From positions 310,001 through 374,000 of the forward strand of contig CBDBZX010000002.1 of NCBI GenBank assembly GCA_965213645.1: a DNA stretch of 64,000 nucleotides, read 5' to 3'. A program made the position numbers and the translations under genes. This DNA is from CBDBZX01 sp965213645. GTDB taxonomy: Bacteria > Deinococcota > Deinococci > Deinococcales > Trueperaceae. Below, piece by piece: positions 49,430 through 58,400 of this stretch (the stretch's first letter is position 1; every line of letters begins with the position of its first letter). Below the pieces are notes generated by a model. It saw nothing but the letters and a program-made list of their open reading frames with translations, made no database searches and had not been told where the DNA came from.

Positions 49430-50161
49430 TTACGCGCCCCCGCGCAGCAGTTCGCGCAGCCGAGCGTAGAGTTCGCGGGCGGCGTTGGGGTCAGTGCCGT
49501 AACCCCCGTAGGCGTTGATGAGTTTGGCGACCTCGAGCCCCTTTCCCTCCGCCCCCAGCCGCTCCACCAAGCGGTCGATCGCCTGTTGACCGGCGGGTTT
49601 GGTTGTGGGCTTGCTGGCGGGTTGGCTTGACGCCGCTGTATTTGACGTTGTACTTGGCGTTTCTGTACCTGGCGTTTCTTCTGCCGCAGAGAAAGGCGCG
49701 GCTACAGGCTCAGGCGCACCCTCTTCGGAAGCCTCGGCTGAAGGGGCACTCGGCTCGTAGAGCATCGTCTGGTTCTCTTTATCGTAATCCACCCAGTAGC
49801 TGAGGTTAAGGTCAGCGGGCGGTAACATGTGAAAGCGCTCCGCCGCGTAGACGAGCGCGTCGTCGGCTAACGCTGAGGCGCTCATACTCGGTCCCAAACT
49901 CGCAGCCGCCGATTTACTCACGCCCTCAACCGTGAGCGTGCAGGCCAGCGCCAACACGTCGGCGGGCGAGCCGAGCGAGAGGAGCGTATTCGACCAAGCA
50001 GCCACACCCACCGTTTCGTCCAGGCGGCGCAGCACAGCGTCTACGCGGAGTTGCGGACGCGCCTGCGCCCGGAGTCCATCGTCATCAAGGCGGATGACGC
50101 GCCACTCCAAGGCGCTTGCCGGAAAAGGTTGAGCGAGACTGGTCCAGGCGTCTTGACCCAT
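49430..50161 (-). CDS. Rad52/DdrA-like single-strand DNA annealing protein (candidate)
   Basis: A 243-residue protein. The first 135 residues follow the Rad52/DdrA pattern: PFPASALEWRVIRL, then RVDAVLRRLDETVGVAAWSN, a strand pair ALACTLTVEGVSKSA, SALADDALVYAAERFHM and a closing LNLSYWVDYD. Then comes a long low-complexity Ser/Thr/Pro/Ala linker (about 140-195) and a C-terminal helical piece (AIDRLVERLGAEGKGLEVAKLIN). DdrA of Deinococcus protects 3' DNA ends after damage. TATAGT eight bases before the ATG suggests a leaderless transcript. The match is by pattern only; the KAAASDAFKR-like helix is weaker than usual. Confidence 0.62.
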   Translation of the reverse strand: MGQDAWTSLAQPFPASALEWRVIRLDDDGLRAQARPQLRVDAVLRRLDETVGVAAWSNTLLSLGSPADVLALACTLTVEGVSKSAAASLGPSMSASALADDALVYAAERFHMLPPADLNLSYWVDYDKENQTMLYEPSAPSAEASEEGAPEPVAAPFSAAEETPGTETPSTTSNTAASSQPASKPTTKPAGQQAIDRLVERLGAEGKGLEVAKLINAYGGYGTDPNAARELYARLRELLRGGA

Positions 50162-50280
50162 TGCGCCTCACTATACCAAGTCGCGCCCAACCTGTAGCGT
50201 AAAAATCCCCCTTGTGAGCATAGGTTGAGCCGAAAGGGTGTCTCAGCGAATCTGTCATGCAGCTTGCACCTAATACCTCA

Positions 50281-50286
50281 TATAAT
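50281..50286 (+). promoter_or_regulatory. -10 element TATAAT upstream of the large membrane protein gene
   Basis: A perfect TATAAT stands 66 bases before ATG 50352; transcription from about 50293 would give a leader of about 60 bases. A clear TTGACA at the right distance is missing. The divergent DdrA-like gene shares this 190 base region. Confidence 0.5.
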
Positions 50287-50351
50287 GCACTGTTATGTTC
50301 ACTGATATGGTTTATGCACACGCGCACAAGCTCACCCACCGGAGGCCCCCT

Positions 50352-52574
50352 ATGGTCCACATCCTTTTCACGCTGCTGCTCTTAGGTAGCACCGCTCAAG
50401 CTGCGTTACCCGTAATCTTTGCAGTAGCTCAGACACAAGAAAGCGACGCCACCGGGGGCGCGAACGTGGGCGGCGTGAGCCCCGAGCCTACCGAAGCCGT
50501 TCAAGCCGACGCGCAAGGCAACACCGACCTAAACCGCGAGAGCGTCGACCCGAGCACCTTGGAGTTTTCCTTGCAAGGCGATACTGTTGTTGCGGCGAGT
50601 AGCGGCAGCCCCGTTTGGCAGCTACCTTTTCCCGAAGGAAGCGGCGCGACGCAAGGGCTTTTGGAGTCCGAAGGCGAACTCTACGTCGGGCACGGCAACA
50701 GCGTTTTGCAGCTCAACCCGGAGAGCGGCGCGGTCGAGTCGCGGTGGCTGGTCTCGAGCCAGGTGAATAGCATCGAGCGGGTCAATGAGAACACTCTCTC
50801 GATGACGGTGGAGCATGAAGAGGGTTTAAGCGAACGCTTTACGCTCCGTAGCGGCAATCTGCAAAACCCGGTGCGCTTCGGGCTCAATCCGCAAATCTTC
50901 GACTATTTGCAGCAAGAGGCGCAAGTGGATAACCCTGCCGCCCGCTTAGAGCAAGACCCCACGAATCCCTGGCTCTATCTCGCGGTTGGCCTGCAAGAGT
51001 CCGACCCAAACGCGGCGCAAGAGATTTTGACGCAAGGGGTCGAAGTTGCGCAGAGCTTTTACGACCTCGCAGGGCTGGCGCAAGTGCTGGAGGAGAACGG
51101 CGAGCGTAACTTGGCGGAGGAAGCCTTTGCGCGGGCTTTGGAGGACTTCGCGGCGAGAGGCTACGACCCGAGGCTCTTGACTGACCCCTCCTTGCAAGAG
51201 GCGTACAACTTTCCGCTGCGCCCGCTTCAAGAAGCTATTGCCAACGAAAATGTCATCAGCGCGGACTTCTGGGCGGAGCGGCTGCTCCTCTCTGCGCCCT
51301 ATGTGCCGGGCGCGAGCACCGCCTTTTCCAACTACGCCGACCTCATCGAAGACGAGGTGAGTTTAGAAGAGGTCGGCTATTGGCGCGGTCAGTCGCGGGG
51401 CACGGTGACGACAGGGCTGAGCGGCTTAGACAACCTGGCGGGGTCGCTGGGCAACGTCGGCTGGTACGCGGCTTTGGCGGTGTTCGTCGCTATTCTCCTC
51501 TTACACCTCACCTTGCTCTTCAAATACTGGATTCCGCAGGGTGGTGATATCAAGCGCCAGCGCGTAGAAAACGGTAAGGGGAGCCAAGCGGCGCGGCTCT
51601 TGGTTCCGCGCTACTACACCATCACCGAAAAGCTCGTCTTGGTGCTTATGTTCTTGGTCGTTATCGCCTTGGTTGGGCTGGCGGGCTGGAATGACCGCAG
51701 CGCAGGGCTGCCCGTCGCTACGGAGTCGGGCACGCTCGCCAACCGACAAGCACTCGCGTACCTGGAGCGGGCTGACCTGATGGGCGCACGCGGCGCGTTC
51801 ATTCGCGGGTACGCCTCGCAGGTTGCCGATGAACCGAGAGACGCGCAAGCGGATTATGAGGAGGCTCAAGGTTACGGACCTGCACTCAACAACTTGGGCG
51901 TGCTGACCGAAAGTTCGGACCTCTTTAATCAAGCCTTGGAGCTTGCGCCCAACTTGCCTGAGGCGCGTTACAACCTGGGCGAGCCGCAGAACGAAAACCC
52001 CATCTTCCTCTTTCAAGAGCAATACAGACCTGACCAAGCGCTGCTCGCCACGCCGACTCAAGACGACTTTCAAAATGCGGTCAGTGGCACCTGGAACGAC
52101 GCCTTGACGGGCGTCTTTACGAACCCCTGGGCCAATATGCGAAGCTCGAGACCCAACATGTTCGCCCCGATTCCCTGGACAGCTATTATCATAGCGTTCT
52201 TCTTACTCTTGCTTTTCAACATCGTGTTTCTCTTCCTGCCGCGTCCCAGAAGTGGCCGCAACGCGCCGCGCACGCTTACCTATCAGGTGCTCGCGTTGCT
52301 TATACCGGGCAGCGGTCTAGCCGACGAAGCCTGGGGCTTTTTCCTCATCGTGCCTTGGGCGATTGTCAGCCTTGATGTGGTGGCGCAGCTCGCGGGCTGG
52401 CCCATCGACTTGGGCTTTAGCGCGCGCACCGACTACATCGCGCTAGGCGTCATCTATATTGTCAACACCGTTTCGTTCATCATCGAGTATGGCTCGTATC
52501 GTCGGCGGATGCGGGCGCTGAAAGCCGAGAGCCGCGCTTCGCGCGCCTCGAGCGTCGAGGCGCAGCGGAGCTAA
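50352..52574 (+). CDS. Large exported and membrane protein of unknown family
   Basis: About 740 residues. ATG 50352 has GGAGG six bases upstream and starts a signal peptide (MVHILFTLLLLGSTAQAALPVIF). An extracytoplasmic part of about 370 residues follows, including a beta-rich region with a possible repeat (NSVLQLNPESGAVESRWLVSSQ) and TPR-like helices (NPWLYLAVGLQESDPNAAQEILTQGVEVAQSFYDLAGLAQVLEENGERNLAEEAFARALEDF). Then two membrane helices near 380 and 430, another TPR-like segment (NNLGVLTESSDLFNQALELAPNLPEARYNLG), and three or four C-terminal helices. No family is recognised. It may organise envelope complexes. Confidence 0.8.
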   Translation: MVHILFTLLLLGSTAQAALPVIFAVAQTQESDATGGANVGGVSPEPTEAVQADAQGNTDLNRESVDPSTLEFSLQGDTVVAASSGSPVWQLPFPEGSGATQGLLESEGELYVGHGNSVLQLNPESGAVESRWLVSSQVNSIERVNENTLSMTVEHEEGLSERFTLRSGNLQNPVRFGLNPQIFDYLQQEAQVDNPAARLEQDPTNPWLYLAVGLQESDPNAAQEILTQGVEVAQSFYDLAGLAQVLEENGERNLAEEAFARALEDFAARGYDPRLLTDPSLQEAYNFPLRPLQEAIANENVISADFWAERLLLSAPYVPGASTAFSNYADLIEDEVSLEEVGYWRGQSRGTVTTGLSGLDNLAGSLGNVGWYAALAVFVAILLLHLTLLFKYWIPQGGDIKRQRVENGKGSQAARLLVPRYYTITEKLVLVLMFLVVIALVGLAGWNDRSAGLPVATESGTLANRQALAYLERADLMGARGAFIRGYASQVADEPRDAQADYEEAQGYGPALNNLGVLTESSDLFNQALELAPNLPEARYNLGEPQNENPIFLFQEQYRPDQALLATPTQDDFQNAVSGTWNDALTGVFTNPWANMRSSRPNMFAPIPWTAIIIAFFLLLLFNIVFLFLPRPRSGRNAPRTLTYQVLALLIPGSGLADEAWGFFLIVPWAIVSLDVVAQLAGWPIDLGFSARTDYIALGVIYIVNTVSFIIEYGSYRRRMRALKAESRASRASSVEAQRS

Positions 52575-52601
52575 ACATTCTACTGCCTCACTTGCTACAT
52601 A

Positions 52602-52648
52602 GATTCGCTAGGATTTGCTGGGTAGATTCGCTAGGCGGATTCGCTGGG
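52602..52648. repeat. Short degenerate tandem repeat GATTCGCTAG
   Basis: Four units GATT(C/T)GCT(A/G)G start at 52602, 52612, 52625 and 52638 in the 242 base gap before the GGDEF gene. Spacing is 10-13 bases. No terminator was recognised in the gap. Confidence 0.6.
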
Positions 52649-52816
52649 CGGCTTGCGCAAAAGTCTGGGTTTTTGCTCAGGCTTTTCGCATGGTTGAAAC
52701 CGAGCCAGCTCAACCCCTCGTTGCCTGTTGTTACGTTCATGCTAAGCTCAGCCTAGTGACGTGAACATGCTCGTTTCTTCTACCCTTTCAACCGCCGCTT
52801 CGCACTGTTTCGTGTC

Positions 52817-53743
52817 GTGAGAGGTGCTTTGCTCGAGCTACTCAAAACTCAGCGCAAGACCAACTTGTTTCTCGTCAGCCTCGTCTTTATCTCGCTGGTC
52901 GCACTCTTCGACGCTCGCATCAGCCAAGAGCTGTCATTGTCGCTCTTCTACCTCTTGCCTGTCTTTCTGACTGCCTGGTATTTAGGGCGGGCGGCGGGCG
53001 TCATCATCATCTTGCTCACGGCGGGGCTCTGGACGCTTTCGGACTTCATGTCGAGCAGCGTGACGACGCTGGCGCTGCTTTGGAATCTACTGGTTCGCAT
53101 CGGGCTGCTCTACGCCTTTACCTATCTGCTGCTCACGCTAAAGAGCGGCTTGGAGCGCGAGGCGGCGCTCTCGCGCACCGACCCCTTGACAGGCGCGGCG
53201 AACGCGCGAGCCTTTTACGAAATCGCGCAGCGCGAGTTGGAGCGCTCGGAGCGCTACGAGAGCGTGACCACCGTCGTCTACTTCGACCTCGACAACTTCA
53301 AGACCGTCAACGACCGCTTCGGTCATCCGGTGGGGGACGAACTGCTGCAGAGCGTCGTGCGCACCTTGCAAAAGAACGTCCGCGCGACGGACACCGTTAC
53401 GCGCATGGGCGGCGACGAGTTTGTCATCCTCATGCCTGAAACCGACCAGCGCCAAGCTAAGTCTGCGGTGAACAAACTCCGCGCCCTGCTGCTGAGCGCG
53501 ATGCAGACGCGGCGTTGGCCCGTGACCTTCAGCATCGGCGTCTACACCTTTCATAAGCCGCCCGAGGACGTTTCGGTGCTGATTCAGCGGGTGGACGAGC
53601 TTATGTATACGGTCAAAAATAGCACCAAGGATGACGTCAACTACGCTTCGGACGAGGATGAGGTGGAGGGTGCTGATGGGGGCTCGAGACCCGATAACAT
53701 CCCCACCCCGTCTACCGCACCTAACGCTCAATCTCCAGAGTGA
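52817..53743 (+). CDS. Membrane-anchored diguanylate cyclase (GGDEF)
   Basis: A 308-residue protein with a 4-5 helix membrane domain (about 17-108) and a complete GGDEF domain: LSRTDPLTGAANARAFYE, FDLDNFKTVNDRFGHPVGDELL, active site GGDEF (198-202) and a product-inhibition I-site R189-A-T-D192, five residues upstream. It should make cyclic di-GMP under feedback control. The GTG start is followed directly by the first helix. Its 3' end overlaps the converging S4-protein gene by 23 bases. Confidence 0.93.
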   Translation: MRGALLELLKTQRKTNLFLVSLVFISLVALFDARISQELSLSLFYLLPVFLTAWYLGRAAGVIIILLTAGLWTLSDFMSSSVTTLALLWNLLVRIGLLYAFTYLLLTLKSGLEREAALSRTDPLTGAANARAFYEIAQRELERSERYESVTTVVYFDLDNFKTVNDRFGHPVGDELLQSVVRTLQKNVRATDTVTRMGGDEFVILMPETDQRQAKSAVNKLRALLLSAMQTRRWPVTFSIGVYTFHKPPEDVSVLIQRVDELMYTVKNSTKDDVNYASDEDEVEGADGGSRPDNIPTPSTAPNAQSPE

Positions 53744-54416
53744 CCTTGAGGTTGCCCCTCTTGGTCTCGCCCAAGACCTCCCGGACGCTAAAGCGCCCCA
53801 GCCCTTCGGCGTAGACCTCATCGCCCAAAGCCGCGCTGCTCGACTTGCCCGCCGTCACCCCGTTGACGCGCACCCGCCCGCCCGCGACGCCCTTGCTGAA
53901 GTATGACCTCGAGACCTTAAACGCTTTCGCCCCCAATGCGTCCACGCGCAGAGACGGCACGACCACCTGCTGTATTTTTTGTGAACCGCGCCCCAAGTGC
54001 GTCAACTCCACCTCCTGCGGTGACACAGGCTGACCCGCAACATGCGTGAGCGCGAGTGCGTCATCTTTGTCTGCGGCTAGCACGACGAACGTCACCCCAT
54101 CTTGGTGCGCCAAGGCGTCTCCCAACGACCTCTCATGTACCCCCACCCCCTGCAACGCGACGCGCAGTTCATCCTCTGACACGCCCCCGTAGTAGAGCGC
54201 TACAAGCGCCGCACTCGCCTCGGGGATGTGCTCAGGAAAGGCGGTGACGACGCGCCGCCGTGCTCCCGTATAGCCCCCATCTGAATGTACCCCCACCCCC
54301 GCATCGCGCAGCTTCGCCGCCAAGCTCGCCGCGTCGTCGGGCTCTAAAAAAGCGGTGCTCTTGACCCGCCCCCCTAGTGCCGCCTTGCTGAGCTGAGCCA
54401 ACCAATCCTCAGCCAT
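53721..54416 (-). CDS. YlmH-like S4-domain RNA-binding protein
   Basis: About 231 residues. The N-terminal two thirds match the YlmH putative RNA-binding region (FLEPDDAASLAAKLRDAGV, GGYTGARRRVVTAFPEHIPE, LGHRDVLGALMGLGI-like ALQGVGVHERSLGDALAHQDG), and the C-terminal 60 residues are an S4 domain (SLRVDALGAKAFKVSRSYFSKGVAGGRVRVNGVTAGKSSSAALGDEV). YlmH rescues stalled ribosomes in Bacillus, by family knowledge. ATG 54416 begins the domain and overlaps the CBS gene stop by eight bases. Confidence 0.87.
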   Translation of the reverse strand: MAEDWLAQLSKAALGGRVKSTAFLEPDDAASLAAKLRDAGVGVHSDGGYTGARRRVVTAFPEHIPEASAALVALYYGGVSEDELRVALQGVGVHERSLGDALAHQDGVTFVVLAADKDDALALTHVAGQPVSPQEVELTHLGRGSQKIQQVVVPSLRVDALGAKAFKVSRSYFSKGVAGGRVRVNGVTAGKSSSAALGDEVYAEGLGRFSVREVLGETKRGNLKVTLEIER

Positions 54417-55062
54417 CCGCGTCGCCCCCGTCTTGGCGCACGTCAACCACCTCTAAACCCTTCTCCCTCAGCCGCTCGGGATACGCAGACGCGCCTTCCC
54501 CCACTACGCGCACCACCAACTCACGGCGCTGCCCCTGCTGCACGCCTGCCGTGACCGCCGCAATGATGTTCGAGGGTGCCGCCGACGACGCCACCTGCGC
54601 GAGCACGCCCGGCTCATCGGGCAGATTCACCGTGACGCGCGTGCCCCCTTCGCGCAGCCCCAACATCGCGACGAACGCCCGCAGCATGTCAGTAATGGTG
54701 AGAATCCCTCTTAGCTCGCTCTCCTCGACGACAGGTAAGCCAGAGATTTTATGCTCTTCCATCAAAAGCGCGGCGCGTTCCACCGGGTCGTCGGGGCTCA
54801 CTGAAATCACGGGCGACTTCATCACCTCTTTGACGCTTAGTTTGCTCAAGAGGTAGTTAAGCTCATAAACCGATAGCGTGGACGCTTTGGAAGGCGTCGC
54901 ATCTTTAAGGTCTCTGTCGGTCACGATACCGACCAGGGTATTGCCGTCCACAACGGGCAAACGGCGGTAGCCGCCCGCCCTAAGTAGTTGCATCGCTTCC
55001 ATCACGGGTGTTTTTTGAGTTACGGTCTGTGGGTCTTGCGTCATCCACTCCTGTACGAACAT
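54409..55062 (-). CDS. CBS-domain pair with C-terminal ACT-like domain (AcuB type)
   Basis: A 217-residue protein: two CBS motifs (WMTQDPQTVTQKTPVMEAMQLLRAGGYRRLPVVDGNTLVGIVTDRDL, and VMKSPVISVSPDDPVERAALLMEEHKISGLPVVEESELRGILTITDML), then an ACT-like part (RVTVNLPDEPGVLAQVASSAAPSNIIAAV). It probably binds adenine nucleotides and an amino acid as a regulatory sensor. ATG 55062 with AAGGTG six bases upstream is preferred to GTG 55071. Translationally coupled to the YlmH-like gene. Confidence 0.87.
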   Translation of the reverse strand: MFVQEWMTQDPQTVTQKTPVMEAMQLLRAGGYRRLPVVDGNTLVGIVTDRDLKDATPSKASTLSVYELNYLLSKLSVKEVMKSPVISVSPDDPVERAALLMEEHKISGLPVVEESELRGILTITDMLRAFVAMLGLREGGTRVTVNLPDEPGVLAQVASSAAPSNIIAAVTAGVQQGQRRELVVRVVGEGASAYPERLREKGLEVVDVRQDGGDADG

Positions 55063-55071
55063 CTGGGTCAC

Positions 55072-55476
55072 CTTGGCTCAGAAAGCCCCTCTCATTCGTT
55101 ATTGAGGGATTGTACCGAGAAATGCGGAGGCACCGCCAATACTGAATCGTTTCCCTGCCCTTTAACGCTCTCTCGCCCTCTTTTTGCCCCTCCTTAACTG
55201 AACCTTTAATGAGCTTCAACTGTAAGCCAACTCACTAGATTGAGAGAAAGATGAGATGCTATTTTAGCGGCAACGGTTCGAGACGAAAAATTGAAAAGTA
55301 ACCAAGGTGCACCGGGTTAGGGCTGGGTTGGGAACAGACCGTTCGGTCCTTTTGAGGTGCACACGTGTGCCGTGTGGTTTGAGAGGAGAAGGGCTACCGA
55401 GGGGCATATAGGTTAGACAACGTTGTTGTTTTAGCAGCATAGCTTCAGCATATTCAAACCTTAAAGGGGAACCATC
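55072..55476. other. 405 base gap upstream of the LRR lipoprotein gene
   Basis: No gene recognised. Two small palindromes stand 10 bases apart: GACCGTTCGGTC (55337-55348) and GCACACGTGTGC (55359-55370). They could be operator sites for the downstream gene. A pyrimidine-rich stretch lies at about 55150-55205. Confidence 0.4.
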
Positions 55477-58400
55477 ATGAAGTGCGCAGTGCATAAGTCG
55501 GTGTATAAGTCAATACGTAGGCCCATCCTAGCTTGGAGCAGCGCCCTGCTCCTCTTTCTCCTAGCGGCTTGCGGTGGCGACGCCGGGCCGGACTATAGCA
55601 ACCAAGAAGGTGTCGAAGTTAGTATCTTTGCCAGCTTGGGTAGGACTTCCACAGGTGAGCAAGCCAGTCTCTCCTCCCAAGGTGTCCCCGTGGACCCCGC
55701 AACAGGTGAGACAGGCGTAGACACAGCCGAGCTAGAGGTTTACAGCGGCGAAACGAGGCTCTTCTTTAGAGGGGGCAACGTCGTAGACGAAGCCGAGGGC
55801 GAGAGCGTCATCCTTACACCCGACGACAGCGAAGTGTCGCTCTTCTTACCCGAAGGAAACTACCGCTTCGCGCTCAGCGCTTTGGACGAGCAAAACAACG
55901 TCTTAGCCAGAGGACAAGTCGAGCAGCAGATAGGTGAAGAGAGCCGCGTCTCTATCCCCTTAACCAGCTTGCTTGGCTCAGCGAGCTTTCGGGTGCCCGA
56001 GTCGGTCACCGCCAACGCCGTCTTCGACGCCTTCTTAGAGGTCTCTCCCCCCAACCGCAACGACTTGCGGGTGCCTTTAGGGGATTTCACAGTGTCGTAT
56101 GAAGTCAAAGAACCGAGTGTGAAGTTAGAAGGCGCAAGCAACGTCGGCGTCAGAGTAGCGGCGGCTTGTGACGTAGTAGAGGTCACGGCCACAGTAGACA
56201 ACGACTTGTCCGAAGAGGTGAGCGCTTCAGCAAGTATTCCTGTGAACGACGAGGCGTGCGAAGAGGCGAGCGAAACACCCGTCGGCACTGACCTCATCCC
56301 GCCCTTCGTCTCCATCAAGACACCTGAAGCAAATAGCACGCTCAACACCAGCTTCACCTTACAAGGGGATGTGAACGACCAGCAGAGCGGGGTGGACAAG
56401 GTCGAGGTGTATGAGGGAACCGTGAAGTTGGGCGAAGCCAATATTGACAGCGACAGTATGATGTGGAGCTTTGACGCCTCCTTGGAGGAAGGCAGCTACA
56501 CGCTGATTGCTATAGCCTTTGACAAGGCGGGTAATACTGCACGAGCAGAGGTCCAAGTACGAGTTGAAGAGGACAGTGGTGGGGATGGTGGCGACAACCC
56601 TCAGGTCTGCACCAGTCCTGTGGAGATTCCTGACCAGTTCTTAGAGCGGGAGGTTCGCGAAGCGCTCGGCAAGCAAGGGGGCGAGCTGACCTGTGAAGAT
56701 TTGGCGAGCTTGGTCGTTCTCGAGGCTGGCCCGGAAGGTGATGACGACAGAATCTTCTCGCTCGAGGGTTTGCAGTTCGCAACAAACCTAGAGAGACTGA
56801 GCATCAGCGGAACCCGCATCGAGACCCTAGAACCCTTGCGCAACCTACCCAAGTTGACCACCCTTGAGCTAGACAGCTCGGGGACAGGCACGACGATTGA
56901 CCTGTCGGCCCTGACCGAAGTCGAAACATTGCAAACGTTCAGGCTTACAAGAACCAACATTGCAAGCCTCGAGCCTCTGCGCGGCCTTACGAACCTCGAG
57001 ACACTGGAACTCGTAGACGTTGTTATTGAGGACACCGAGGTCAGCGCTCTAGCAACCCTCACAGACCTTGAGCGCGTCGTTATCAACAATATAGGGTTAG
57101 ACTCACCTATTCTTACTCTCGATCCTTTTGTCAACAACCCAGGGCTCGGTGACGGCGACACACTCGACCTGCGCGACAGCTACAGCAGCTTCAACTGCCC
57201 CAGCGACCAGGTGAGAGCGAACATAGAAACGTTGCGGGGGCGTGGCGTTGAGGTTCTTTTCGACGAGCCCGAGAACTGTGATGGGGGTGGTGATAACGGC
57301 CAGACCTGCACGAGTCCAGTCAACGTGCCCGACGAGAACTTGAGGCGAACGCTTAAAGATACGCTCGGTCTCAGCGAAGAAGACCCCATCACCTGCGAAG
57401 CGTTGGCGGGACTCACTGAGTTCTTTCAGATAGGCACGGACGAAAACGACAACTTGGTCGAGATCAGCACCTTAGAGGGTCTTCAGTTCGCCACGAACCT
57501 AGAGGTTATCGACATTCGTGACGCGGTCGTCGGCGACATCTCCGCTGTCTTTGACCTGCCCAAATTGCAAAAGCTCAGCATCACGAGCCTCGAGGCTTGT
57601 TCCGGTGAAGCGTTTCAAGCTGAGCTTGAGCGCTTGCAGGAGCGCGGCGTAGAGGTTGAAATTGCGCTTATTGGGAGCTGTAGCGACACGACCTGCACGA
57701 ACCCGGTGGAGATTCCAAATGAAGCGCTAGAGGCAACCATTCGCGCAGAGCTAGGGCTTGCTGAGGACACCACACTTACGTGTGAGAACCTGGCGAACCT
57801 GAGTGAACTGAGATACGGCGCTGAAGAAAACTTCTCTGAGGACAATAAGGAGCTTCTCGAGGGCCTGCAATACGCGGCGAATTTGAAGAGATTAGGCTTG
57901 AGGCTTAGAATCAACCCGCTGACCTCGGAAGTATTCGCGCCCCTTGAGAACCTCACTATTCTCGAGACGATCAACCTCTCAATACCTGTAGATACAGAGG
58001 ATGAAAGTGTTCTCTCCTTTTTAGACGACTTCACCACTTTGAGAGAGCTTTCCGTTGAGCCCGCGCTCGTTGACGACCCCGAAGGAGTTGTCGGACCTAC
58101 CCTCGACCTCAGTGCGCTCGGAGGGCTTACCAACCTCACCAACTTACGCCTCTCCTACATAGACTTCACCGACCTGAGCCCGCTCCAAAACCTCTCTAAC
58201 CTCACCGACCTCATCATCGAAGTGAATCAGGGGATAGGCGACATCAGTGTGCTTGAAAACCTCTCTGCTCTTACCAATTTACAGCTCGACGGGGCGTCTG
58301 TAAACGATCTCGATGCGCTCGAGGGGCTAACCAACCTCACCTCTTTAGACCTTCTCCTCGAGGAGCTTAGCGACATCGACGCGCTCCGAAACCTTACAAA

